This document shows, one piece after another, positions 1-6,165 of a DNA stretch of 6,165 nucleotides. The notes beneath the pieces were generated by a model that was not told the origin of the DNA, did not search any database, and saw only the letters and a list, made by a program, of their open reading frames with translations. A program made the translations under genes and the position numbers. The number at the start of each line of letters is the position of its first letter. Positions within the stretch are counted from its first letter, which is position 1. This DNA is from Bordetella parapertussis (GTDB lineage Bacteria > Pseudomonadota > Gammaproteobacteria > Burkholderiales > SG8-41): positions 1 through 6,165 of the forward strand of contig CAMBSS010000220.1 of assembly GCA_945870465.1 (NCBI GenBank), read 5' to 3'.

Positions 1-1345
1 GCCCTTCGTGCACGGCTTTGTGCGCGAGCATGGGCTGGCCGACGATGTCGCCGATCGCGTAGATGTGCGGCACGTTGGTGCGCATCTGCTTGTCGACGGC
101 AATGTAGCCGCGCTGGTCGACCGCGACGCCCGCCCTGTCCGCGCCGATCTTGTTGCCGTTGGGGCTGCGGCCGACGCCGACGAGTACCAGGTCATAAACC
201 TGCGGCTCGGCCGGCGCCTGTTCGCCTTCGAATTTGACTTTGATACCCGCGGGCGTCACCTCGACGGCCACGGTTTTGGTTTTGAGCATGACCTTGTCGA
301 AGCGCGCGGCGTTGAATTTACGCCATACATTGACGAGGTCGCGGTCGGCGCCCTGCATCAGGCCGTCGAGCATTTCGACGACTTCAATGCTGCTGCCGAG
401 CGCGGAATACACGGTAGCCATTTCAAGCCCGATGATGCCGCCGCCGATGACGAGCATGCGCTTGGGAATCGCCGGCAGGGTCAGCGCGCCGGTCGAATCG
501 ACGATGCGCGGATCGGCGGGCACGAACGGCAGCTTCACCGGCATCGAACCGGCGGCGACGATGGCATGCTGAAAGCGGACGATTTTCTTTTCGCTCGTCT
601 GCTTCTGCCCGTCGCCGGTGGTCACCGTGACTTCGACGTGATGCGGGTCGAGGAAGTTGCCGTAGCCGCGCGCTACCGTGACTTTGCGGCCTTTGGCCAT
701 GGCGGCGAGACCGCCGGTAAGTTTGCCCACGACCTTGTTTTTGTGCGCGCGCAATTTGGCGAGATCGACCGCCGGTTTGCCGAAACTCACGCCGACATCG
801 GCGAAATGCGCGGCCTCGTCCATCACCGCAGCCACGTGCAGCAGCGCTTTTGAAGGAATGCAGCCAACGTTGAGACATACGCCGCCGAGCGTGGCATAGC
901 GTTCGACCAGCACGGTCTTCATGCCGAGGTCGGCTGAGCGGAACGCCGCTGAATAGCCGCCGGGCCCCGCGCCCAATACGAGCATGTCACATTCGATATC
1001 CACGTTGCCGGAATAAGAGCCGGCAGGCAGCGCGGTCGCGGCTGGTTTCGGTGCTGCAGGCGGCGCGGCAGGTGCGGGTGCTGCGGTTGTCGTTGCTGCG
1101 GCGGCTTCGCCTTCGAGCGTCAGCACGAGCGTGCCCTGCGAAACCTTGTCGCCGACTTTGATGTTTATGTCCTTGACCACGCCCGCCGCGGGCGACGGCA
1201 CTTCCAGCGTCGCCTTGTCGGATTCAAGCGCGATCAGCGGATCTTCCGGCTTCACATGATCGCCGGGTTTGACCAGGATTTCGATGACCGGGATGTTTTT
1301 GAAGTCGCCGATATCCGGGACTTTTACTTCGATTACGTTACTCAT
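1..1345 (-). CDS. lpdA: Dihydrolipoyl dehydrogenase (E3) with N-terminal lipoyl domain, 3' end cut by window edge
   Basis: Flavoprotein E3 of a 2-oxo acid dehydrogenase complex, most likely pyruvate dehydrogenase. It reoxidises dihydrolipoamide and passes electrons through a redox disulfide and FAD to NAD+. I translated the frame by hand: it is open for 448 residues from an ATG at 1345 to the left edge. Residues 1-80 are a biotinyl/lipoyl domain with the lipoylated lysine at K44 in the motif ESDKAT. Residues 81-112 are an Ala/Pro/Thr-rich flexible linker. The E3 core follows, with FAD-binding GAGPGG (125-130), the redox pair C157/C162 in GGVCLNVGCIP, NAD-binding GGGIIG (301-306) with the ribose-binding acid near E324, and the second FAD motif ending AIGD (430-433). 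The C-terminal dimerisation domain with the catalytic His-Glu pair lies outside the window. I see no clear Shine-Dalgarno before the ATG. The start is chosen because MSNVIEVKVPDIG is a typical lipoyl-domain beginning. No aceF precedes it; proA does. Confidence 0.95.
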   Translation of the reverse strand, partial: MSNVIEVKVPDIGDFKNIPVIEILVKPGDHVKPEDPLIALESDKATLEVPSPAAGVVKDINIKVGDKVSQGTLVLTLEGEAAAATTTAAPAPAAPPAAPKPAATALPAGSYSGNVDIECDMLVLGAGPGGYSAAFRSADLGMKTVLVERYATLGGVCLNVGCIPSKALLHVAAVMDEAAHFADVGVSFGKPAVDLAKLRAHKNKVVGKLTGGLAAMAKGRKVTVARGYGNFLDPHHVEVTVTTGDGQKQTSEKKIVRFQHAIVAAGSMPVKLPFVPADPRIVDSTGALTLPAIPKRMLVIGGGIIGLEMATVYSALGSSIEVVEMLDGLMQGADRDLVNVWRKFNAARFDKVMLKTKTVAVEVTPAGIKVKFEGEQAPAEPQVYDLVLVGVGRSPNGNKIGADRAGVAVDQRGYIAVDKQMRTNVPHIYAIGDIVGQPMLAHKAVHEG

Positions 1346-1367
1346 TCGGTATGCCCAAAAATGCTTT

Positions 1368-1396
1368 GCCGCAAAGGCGCAAAGACGCGAAGGAAA
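1368..1396 (+). repeat. Left arm of the inverted repeat between proA and lpdA
   Basis: The arm reads GCCGCAAAGGCGCAAAGACG and continues CGAAGGAAA. It contains an internal direct repetition of GCAAAG-type units (GCAAAGGC then GCAAAGAC). It pairs with 1495-1523 at 23 of 29 positions. Confidence 0.65.
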
Positions 1397-1494
1397 TGCA
1401 ATCTTGAAATCAGTGTTGAGTCACCTACACTTGCCCCAGGCGAACGGCTGTTGGAAAGCTGCTTCGTGCTGACCGGCCGCCCAATTTTATTCGG

Positions 1495-1523
1495 TTTTCT
1501 TTGCGCCTTGGCGTATTTGCGGC
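1495..1523 (-). repeat. Right arm of the inverted repeat between proA and lpdA
   Basis: Read on the minus strand the arm begins GCCGCAAATACGCCAAGGCG and continues CAAAGAAAA, matching the left arm with six mismatches. It starts nine bases past the proA stop codon, so it would sit in the 3' end of the proA transcript. Confidence 0.65.
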
Positions 1524-1532
1524 GGACGGATC

Positions 1533-2789
1533 TTATTGCCGGATTTCCCCATCGCCGAACACGACCCACTTCAGCGACGTCAGGCCTTCCAGGCCGACCG
1601 GACCGCGCGCGTGCAGCTTGTCGGTCGAAATGCCGATTTCGGCGCCGAGGCCGTATTCGTAGCCGTCGGCGAAGCGCGTCGACGCGTTGACGATGACCGA
1701 GCTGGAATCGACTTCGCGCAAAAAGCGGTCCGCGCGCGCCTTGTCCTCGGTCACGATGGCGTCGGTGTGCTGCGAGCCGTAGCGCGCGATATGCTCGATT
1801 GCCTGGTCGAGCCCGTCGACCACGCGCACCGCGAGTATCGCGGCGAGATATTCCGTGTGCCAGTCTTCCTCGGTGGCGGCCTTGATGCCGGGCACCAGCT
1901 TGCGCGTTGCGTCGTCGCCGCGCAGTTCGATGCCTTTGTCCTGATAGATTTTTGCCAGCTTCGGCAGCACGCGGTCGGCAATGCCGCGCGCGACGAGCAG
2001 CGTCTCCATGGTGTTGCAGGTGCCGAGGCGCTGGGTCTTGGCGTTGTCGGCGACGCGAACCGCCTTGTCGAGATCCGCCTTGTCGTCGATGTAGACGTGG
2101 CACACGCCGTCGAGGTGCTTGATCATCGGGATGCGCGATTCGCGCATCACGCGTTCGATCAGTCCTTTGCCGCCGCGCGGCACCACGATATCGACGTATT
2201 CGTTCATGCGCAGCAACTCGCCGACCGCGGCGCGATCGGTGGTTTCGATCACCTGCACCGCGGTCTCGGGCAGGCCGGCGGCTTTGAGCCCTTCATGCAC
2301 GCACGCCGCAATGGCCTGATTGGAATGTATCGCTTCCGAGCCGCCGCGCAGGATGCATGCGTTGCCGGCTTTGATGCAAAGTCCGGCTGCGTCCGCCGTG
2401 ACATCGGGGCGCGATTCGTAAATGATGGCGATCACGCCCAGCGGCACGCGCATGCGGCCGACCTTGATGCCGGACGGCTGCTGCTTCAGTTCGCTGATTT
2501 CGCCGATCGGGTCAGGCAGTTGTGCAATCTGGCGCAGCCCGTCTGCCACTTCGGCGAGGCTTTTTTTGGAGAGCGTCAGGCGGTCGATCAGCGGTGGGTC
2601 GAGTTTCTTCTCGTGCGCGGCAGCGAGGTCGCGCGCGTTTGCCGCGAGCAGGCGTTCGGCGTCGCGCTCGATCGCATCCGCGGTGAGCGTCAACGCGCGA
2701 TTCTTGGTGGCGGTGTTGGCTTTGGCGACGAGGCGTGACGCGGCCCGCGCTTGCCTGCCGACCCCGGTCATGTAGCTTTGGATGTCCAT
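1533..2789 (-). CDS. proA: Gamma-glutamyl phosphate reductase (glutamate-5-semialdehyde dehydrogenase)
   Basis: Second enzyme of proline synthesis from glutamate: it reduces gamma-glutamyl phosphate with NADPH to glutamate 5-semialdehyde, which cyclises to pyrroline-5-carboxylate. It is cytosolic and belongs to the aldehyde dehydrogenase superfamily. The protein has 418 residues, the usual length. Visible motifs are [17 protein letters not shown] (115-131), the cofactor-site segment [12 protein letters not shown] (146-157), the catalytic cysteine C258 in [22 protein letters not shown] (339-349), and the C-terminal signature [20 protein letters not shown] (380-399). The start MDIQSYM is an ATG 10 bases from a heptamer repeat array. 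The leader just before it (GATTCACC on the mRNA) has no Shine-Dalgarno, and the alternative ATG at residue 7 has none either. It follows holA by 107 bases, and its partner proB is not in the window. Confidence 0.97.
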   Translation of the reverse strand: MDIQSYMTGVGRQARAASRLVAKANTATKNRALTLTADAIERDAERLLAANARDLAAAHEKKLDPPLIDRLTLSKKSLAEVADGLRQIAQLPDPIGEISELKQQPSGIKVGRMRVPLGVIAIIYESRPDVTADAAGLCIKAGNACILRGGSEAIHSNQAIAACVHEGLKAAGLPETAVQVIETTDRAAVGELLRMNEYVDIVVPRGGKGLIERVMRESRIPMIKHLDGVCHVYIDDKADLDKAVRVADNAKTQRLGTCNTMETLLVARGIADRVLPKLAKIYQDKGIELRGDDATRKLVPGIKAATEEDWHTEYLAAILAVRVVDGLDQAIEHIARYGSQHTDAIVTEDKARADRFLREVDSSSVIVNASTRFADGYEYGLGAEIGISTDKLHARGPVGLEGLTSLKWVVFGDGEIRQ

Positions 2790-2799
2790 GGGTGAATCA

Positions 2800-2873
2800 G
2801 GATCGAGGATTTAGGATTGAGGATTGAGGAATTGCCCTACGAGAGGTTTTGCTCAATCCTCGATCCTCAATCC
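2800..2873. repeat. Opposed heptamer repeat arrays forming a long hairpin between holA and proA
   Basis: On the plus strand 2800-2830 is four heptamers in perfect phase (GGATCGA, GGATTTA, GGATTGA, GGATTGA) plus GGA. The inverse array at 2853-2873 has three units (TCAATCC, TCGATCC, TCAATCC). Segment 2812-2830 pairs with 2857-2875 at 18 of 19 positions, leaving a 26-base loop, so the transcript between holA and proA can form a strong stem. It is not followed by a U run, so it does not look like an intrinsic terminator. It may modulate translation or stability of the proA message, or simply be a dispersed intergenic repeat. Confidence 0.7.
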
Positions 2874-2896
2874 TAGGGGCAAATAATACCGTGTTT

Positions 2897-3916
2897 CTAC
2901 GCGGCCTTGGCGGGCCGGCGGGAAAAACGCAGCCCCAGTTGCAGCAATTCGTCCCACACGTCGCCGCGCGCAAGCCCCTTGATCATGCGATCGACGCGCG
3001 CCGCATGGACCAGCGCGGTTTCGATCTGCGACGGCGTGAATCGCCCGACGTTGCGCTCGATCAGTTTTTGGCGCGGCCCCCAGATGCGCGCGTCGCGCAT
3101 GGCCTGTTGCAGCGGCCGGCCGCCGGAAAGCCCCGCCAGCACGCGGCCGACGGCGCGGATCTCCTCGGCGATCGACCATAGTACGAGCGGCGCCGCCGCG
3201 CCTTCCCCCTGCAGGCCGTCGAGCACGCGCGCGAGATGTGCCGCGTCGCCCGACAGCACGATGTCGCCGAGGTCGAACACGTCGAAGCGCGCAACATCCA
3301 GCACCGACTCCTTGATCTGATCGAACGACAGCGCGCCGGGCGGGAACAGCAGCGCCAGTTTCTGCACTTCCTGGTAGGCGGCGAGCAAATTACCTTCGAC
3401 TTTGTCGGCGATGAAATCAAGCGTGTCGGCGTCGGCGGTTTGCGCCTGGGTCGAGAGCCTGCCCTTGAGCCATTCCGGCAATTTGTCGCGTTTGACCGCG
3501 ACTGCCTCCACCATCACGCCGGCCGCATCGAGCGCGCCGAACCACGCGCCTTTTTGCGCGCGCCAGTCGATTTCCGGCAGCGCAACGAGCGTAATCGTGT
3601 CCGGCGGTAATTGCGCCGCGTATTCCTGCAACGCCTGGCTGCCGTCATTGCCGGGCTTGCCGCTGGGGATGCGGATTTCAAGCATGCGGCGCGAGGCGAA
3701 CAGCGATTGCGACTGGCTGCTGATCCGCAGTTGCGACCAGTCGAAGTGCTGTTCCGCGGTCAGTACCTCGCGTTCGACATGGCCTTCTTCGCGCGCGCGC
3801 GCGCGGATGCGGTCGGCGGCTTCGAGCGCCAGTAGCGGCTCGTCGCCGTACACGATGTAAAGCGGCGCAAGCGTGCGCTTGAGCTGCTGGGTGAGTTGTT
3901 CGGTGGTTATGCGCAC
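2897..3916 (-). CDS. holA: DNA polymerase III, delta subunit (clamp loader)
   Basis: Delta is the clamp-loader subunit that binds the beta sliding clamp and opens its ring during loading onto primed DNA. The protein has 339 residues, close to the usual 340. Family landmarks are the N-terminal LYIVYGDEPLL (19-29), the clamp-contact region SQSLFASRRMLEIRI (69-83), the KVEGNLLAAYQEVQKLALL helix (172-190), and a C-terminal helical collar domain containing ARIWGPRQKLIER. As is normal for delta, there is no functional ATP-binding P-loop. The start is a GTG at 3916 giving MRITTEQL, placed by similarity of the N-terminus to known HolA proteins, as no good Shine-Dalgarno is visible. The 36-base gap to lptE contains a tandem pair of GCTGCGCG (3920-3935). 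A run of alternating GC codes for the Arg-Ala stretch near residues 38-42. Confidence 0.95.
   Translation of the reverse strand: MRITTEQLTQQLKRTLAPLYIVYGDEPLLALEAADRIRARAREEGHVEREVLTAEQHFDWSQLRISSQSQSLFASRRMLEIRIPSGKPGNDGSQALQEYAAQLPPDTITLVALPEIDWRAQKGAWFGALDAAGVMVEAVAVKRDKLPEWLKGRLSTQAQTADADTLDFIADKVEGNLLAAYQEVQKLALLFPPGALSFDQIKESVLDVARFDVFDLGDIVLSGDAAHLARVLDGLQGEGAAAPLVLWSIAEEIRAVGRVLAGLSGGRPLQQAMRDARIWGPRQKLIERNVGRFTPSQIETALVHAARVDRMIKGLARGDVWDELLQLGLRFSRRPAKAA
3790..3805. repeat. Alternating CG dinucleotide tract inside holA
   Basis: Sixteen bases of strictly alternating C and G lie within the holA reading frame, where they encode an Arg-Ala-Arg-Ala stretch (about residues 38-42) in the first helical segment. 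Such a tract is slippage-prone and can adopt Z-DNA in principle. The frame is intact here, so it is most simply a product of high GC content and an Arg/Ala-rich helix. Confidence 0.6.
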
Positions 3917-3952
3917 AGGGCTGCGCGGCTGCGCGGATCGCGCAACGCCGGC

Positions 3953-4507
3953 TTAACGCGTATCCGCGCCCAGTTGCGCGACCTGCAGGCGGCGCACCAC
4001 TTGATTGACCGCGTCGTTTTGCATGTCGCGATAGAGCAGCGATTCTTCCTGCTCTTTGCCGAGCACGTCGCTGTCGTTGTAAATCAGGTCGCGTTTGAGC
4101 AGGATCTCGTTGGCGGCCATGAATTCCTTGCCGGCCTTGTCGTTGAGGCGAAACGAGACGCGGTAGCGTATCTGCAGCTCGCGCACGCGCCCTGATGACG
4201 ACAGCGAAAGTATCGAGCGCTCGCGCGCTTCGGCCAGCACTTCCAGCGTGACTTCCGCTTCCTTGGGGTTGTTGATGACGCGCGTTTTGCTGCCGGCGCG
4301 CACGGCGCGCGCCAGCTGGTTGGCGAACGAGGGCGAGCCGCTGATGTACATCGATTCGAACGGCAGCGAAGCCTGGCCGCGCAGATGGAAACCGCAGGAG
4401 GTCAGCATTGCGCACAGCGCGAGGCTGACCGTGAGGCGCAAGGAGAGCGGCGTGAGGGGGAAACCCGCCGCTATCGCGTGCCACGCTCTGGATGTTGTGC
4501 TTGTCAC
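3953..4507 (-). CDS. lptE: LPS-assembly lipoprotein LptE (rare lipoprotein B family)
   Basis: Outer-membrane lipoprotein that plugs and supports the LptD barrel, the last step of LPS delivery to the cell surface. With a GTG start at 4507 it has 184 residues. The N-terminus carries a basic region ending LRLTVS, a hydrophobic stretch SLALCAML, and a lipobox LTSC with the lipidated cysteine at C38, followed by GFHLRGQ, the hallmark start of mature LptE. Later segments typical of the family are LPFESMYISG and the C-terminal SLLYRDMQNDAVNQVVRRLQ. The frame extends seven codons further upstream to a TTG, but GTG at 4507 is preferred because AAGGAG ends six bases before it. The n-region is long for a lipoprotein signal; a TTG at residue 23 would give a shorter one but lacks a ribosome site. 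leuS ends 31 bases upstream and holA follows by 36, so co-transcription is likely. Confidence 0.93.
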   Translation of the reverse strand: MTSTTSRAWHAIAAGFPLTPLSLRLTVSLALCAMLTSCGFHLRGQASLPFESMYISGSPSFANQLARAVRAGSKTRVINNPKEAEVTLEVLAEARERSILSLSSSGRVRELQIRYRVSFRLNDKAGKEFMAANEILLKRDLIYNDSDVLGKEQEESLLYRDMQNDAVNQVVRRLQVAQLGADTR

Positions 4508-4513
4508 TTCATG

Positions 4514-4519
4514 CTCCTT
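4514..4519 (-). promoter_or_regulatory. Ribosome binding site of lptE
   Basis: AAGGAG on the minus strand lies six bases upstream of the GTG at 4507, an ideal spacing. It decides between three candidate starts: the upstream TTG at 4528, which lies before it; an out-of-frame ATG that meets TGA after two codons; and the GTG. It sits in the 31-base leuS-lptE gap. Confidence 0.75.
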
Positions 4520-4538
4520 ACACTGCAATTTTCCGTCT

Positions 4539-6165
4539 TTACACTACCACGTTCACCAGCCGGCCGGGAACCACCACCACCTTTTTCACGGGCTGTCCGT
4601 TGATGTGTTTCTGCACGTTGGCGTTCTGCATCGCTAGTTTTTCGATCAGCGCGCGGTCGGCGTCCTTGGCGACGCGCATATTGCCGCGCAGCTTGCCGTT
4701 GACCTGCAGCACGAGCTCGATTTCGTCCTCGATCAGCGCGTCCGCCGCGACTTCCGGCCACTTCGCCTCAAGTATGTCGGTGCCGAAGCCGAGGTCGCGC
4801 CACAACTGGTGCGCGATGTGCGGTGTGATCGGGTAGAGCAGGCGCAGCAGGATCGAGATGCCTTCTTTGGCGACGGGATCGCTCACGCCGGGCAGCCGGT
4901 CGAGCGCGTTCAATATTTTCATGGCCGCCGACGCCACCGTATTGAACTGATGCCGGGCAAAGTCGTGGTTGGCCTGTTTCAGCACCGAATGGATCTCAAA
5001 GCGTGTAGCTTTTTGCAACTCTGGCAAAACTGCAGGACCACCGCCTTCGCTGAACCGTACGCCGTAACTCCACAGGCGCTTCAGAAACCGCGATGCGCCT
5101 TCGACGCCGTCGTCCTTCCACAGCAAGGTATCTTCCGGCGCGCTGGCGAACATCATGAACAGCCGTGCGGTGTCCGCGCCGTATTCGTCGATCAGCGACT
5201 GCGGGTCGACGCCGTTGTTCTTGGATTTCGACATGGTGCCGATGCCATCCGACTCGACCGGCTGGCCGTCGGCTTTCAGTGTTGCGCCTATGCGCTTGCC
5301 GCTGGCATCGACCGTGATCTCGACTTCGGCCGGGTTGTAATAGGTGGCGCGGCCGGCGTCGGGCTTGCGCAGGAAAATCTCGTTCAGCACCATGCCCTGC
5401 GTCAGCAGCCTGGCAAACGGCTCGTCGAGTTTGGCGAGACCGAGGTCGCGCATCACCTTGGTCCAGAAGCGCGAGTAGAGCAGGTGCAGGATCGCGTGCT
5501 CGATACCGCCTATGTACTGATCGACCGGCAGCCAGTAATTGACGCGCGCATCGACCATGGCGTTTTTCTGGTCGGCGCAGGCAAAACGCGTGTAGTACCA
5601 AGACGAGTCCACGAAAGTGTCCATGGTGTCGGTTTCGCGCTTTGCCGATTTGCCGCATTTCGGGCAGGTGCAATTCACGAAATCGGCGCGCTTGTTGAGC
5701 GGATTGCCGCTGCCGTCGGGCACGCAGTCTTCCGGGAGCACGACGGGCAACTGATCGTCGGGCACCGGCACGTCGCCGCAAGCCGCGCAATGAATCAGCG
5801 GGATCGGCGTGCCCCAGTAGCGCTGGCGCGAGATGCCCCAGTCCCGCAGCCGCCACATGATCTGTTTTTTGCCGAGCCCTTTGGCGGTCAGGTCGGCGGC
5901 AATCGAATTTACCGCGGCGGCATAGTCGAGCCCGTCGTACTTGCCGGAGTTGACGCAGACGCCGTGCTCGGCGTACCACGGCTGCCAAGCGTCGGTCGAA
6001 TACGTCTGGCTGTTGACGTCGATGACGGACTTGATGTCGAGGCGGTATTTTTTTGCGAACGCAAAGTCGCGTTCGTCATGGCCGGGCACGCCCATCACCG
6101 CGCCGTCGCCATAACCCATCAATACATAGTTGCCGACCCACACCGCGATTTTTTCGCCGGTCAGC
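4539..6165 (-). CDS. leuS: Leucyl-tRNA synthetase, C-terminal 541 residues (5' end cut by window edge)
   Basis: Class I aminoacyl-tRNA synthetase that charges tRNA-Leu and edits mischarged products. The fragment holds 541 residues of a protein usually about 860 long; the catalytic HIGH motif and the start lie beyond the right edge. In order it shows the end of the CP1 editing domain with [11 protein letters not shown] (about fragment residues 26-36), a return to the Rossmann core at [14 protein letters not shown], and an inserted zinc-ribbon with cysteine pairs CAAC (126-129) and CPKC (167-170). Then come [30 protein letters not shown], a leucine-specific insert, the [12 protein letters not shown] signature loop (KMSKS), the helical anticodon-binding domain, and a C-terminal domain with [11 protein letters not shown] ending at TAA. 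Threonine replaces the first lysine of KMSKS, a change I believe is common in this family. The gene is first of the leuS-lptE-holA group. Confidence 0.97.
   Translation of the reverse strand, partial: LTGEKIAVWVGNYVLMGYGDGAVMGVPGHDERDFAFAKKYRLDIKSVIDVNSQTYSTDAWQPWYAEHGVCVNSGKYDGLDYAAAVNSIAADLTAKGLGKKQIMWRLRDWGISRQRYWGTPIPLIHCAACGDVPVPDDQLPVVLPEDCVPDGSGNPLNKRADFVNCTCPKCGKSAKRETDTMDTFVDSSWYYTRFACADQKNAMVDARVNYWLPVDQYIGGIEHAILHLLYSRFWTKVMRDLGLAKLDEPFARLLTQGMVLNEIFLRKPDAGRATYYNPAEVEITVDASGKRIGATLKADGQPVESDGIGTMSKSKNNGVDPQSLIDEYGADTARLFMMFASAPEDTLLWKDDGVEGASRFLKRLWSYGVRFSEGGGPAVLPELQKATRFEIHSVLKQANHDFARHQFNTVASAAMKILNALDRLPGVSDPVAKEGISILLRLLYPITPHIAHQLWRDLGFGTDILEAKWPEVAADALIEDEIELVLQVNGKLRGNMRVAKDADRALIEKLAMQNANVQKHINGQPVKKVVVVPGRLVNVVV

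Larger units (their letters stand above)
1368..1523. repeat. MITE-like segment bounded by 29-base imperfect inverted repeats
   Basis: This 156-base segment fills most of the proA-lpdA gap. Its left arm (1368-1396) and the reverse complement of its right arm (1495-1523) agree at 23 of 29 positions, both beginning GCCGCAAA and sharing the theme CGCAAAG. The arms enclose 98 bases in which I found no open frame with recognisable content and no clear promoter or terminator. I see no convincing target-site duplication in the immediate flanks. Size, terminal inverted repeats and lack of coding capacity fit a small non-autonomous palindromic element. It could instead be a decayed structured intergenic region. 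The inner edge lies 22 bases upstream of the lpdA start, so it probably forms part of the lpdA leader if transcription reads through from proA. Confidence 0.55.

Noticed and set aside
8..853. A 281-codon open frame on the plus strand opposite lpdA
   Set aside because: Same antisense shadow effect. The minus-strand frame is a clear E3 with FAD, disulfide and NAD motifs, while this one shows only low-complexity His/Asp/Ala composition.
1346..1367. Shine-Dalgarno for lpdA in the 22 bases before its ATG
   Set aside because: The mRNA reads AAAGCATTTTTGGGCATACCGA, with only GGG at a plausible distance and no real purine-rich core.
1342..2103. A 253-codon minus-strand frame spanning the end of proA and the proA-lpdA gap
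   Set aside because: It runs out of frame through proA, has Arg/Ala-rich composition, and its tail only translates the inverted-repeat segment.
1536..2738. A 400-codon open frame on the plus strand opposite proA
   Set aside because: It mirrors the proA reading frame in a GC-rich gene, where codon bias suppresses stops on the opposite strand. Its translation is rich in His, Asp, Arg and Ala with no domain I recognise, whereas proA is intact and conserved in motifs.
2812..2875. Hairpin as an intrinsic terminator after holA
   Set aside because: The stem is strong enough, but on the minus strand it is followed by AATCCTCG and not a U tract, so termination is not supported by sequence.
2881..2890. 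TATTAT on the minus strand as a -10 box for proA
   Set aside because: There is no acceptable -35 element at 16-18 bases upstream, and a single AT-rich hexamer is weak evidence.
1..6165. A novel defence, mobile or biosynthetic system
   Set aside because: All five genes are well-known housekeeping families with intact motifs and the remaining DNA is too short for further genes; only the two repeat structures are unexplained.

Overview
The window is an ordinary chromosomal housekeeping region of a GC-rich proteobacterium, most likely a betaproteobacterium. Two observations suggest this: the order leuS-lptE-holA-proA, and a dihydrolipoyl dehydrogenase with an N-terminal lipoyl domain, a form I associate with betaproteobacterial pyruvate dehydrogenase loci. 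The assignment is from memory of gene order and protein architecture, not from a search.

All five genes lie on the minus strand, so transcription runs from right to left. In that order they are: the C-terminal part of leucyl-tRNA synthetase (leuS, cut by the right edge), the LPS-transport lipoprotein lptE, the DNA polymerase III delta subunit holA, gamma-glutamyl phosphate reductase proA, and a lipoyl-domain dihydrolipoyl dehydrogenase (lpdA, cut by the left edge). leuS-lptE-holA are packed with gaps of 31 and 36 bases and are probably co-transcribed. A 107-base gap precedes proA and a 187-base gap precedes lpdA.

The gene products serve unrelated processes: translation, outer-membrane biogenesis, replication, proline synthesis and central carbon metabolism. 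The grouping therefore looks like a conserved housekeeping cluster, not a pathway. lpdA is the least expected member, because its usual partners aceE and aceF are not immediately upstream of it.

The non-coding DNA is the most unusual part. The gap between holA and proA is largely made of a seven-base repeat (GGATTGA or GGATCGA) in two opposed arrays that can fold into a long hairpin just before the proA start. The gap between proA and lpdA is almost filled by a 156-base segment bounded by 29-base imperfect inverted repeats, resembling a small non-autonomous mobile or palindromic element. proA is thus bracketed by inverted-repeat structures. I see no RNA genes, CRISPR arrays, transposase genes or novel multi-gene system. 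The long plus-strand open frames are shadows of the real genes.
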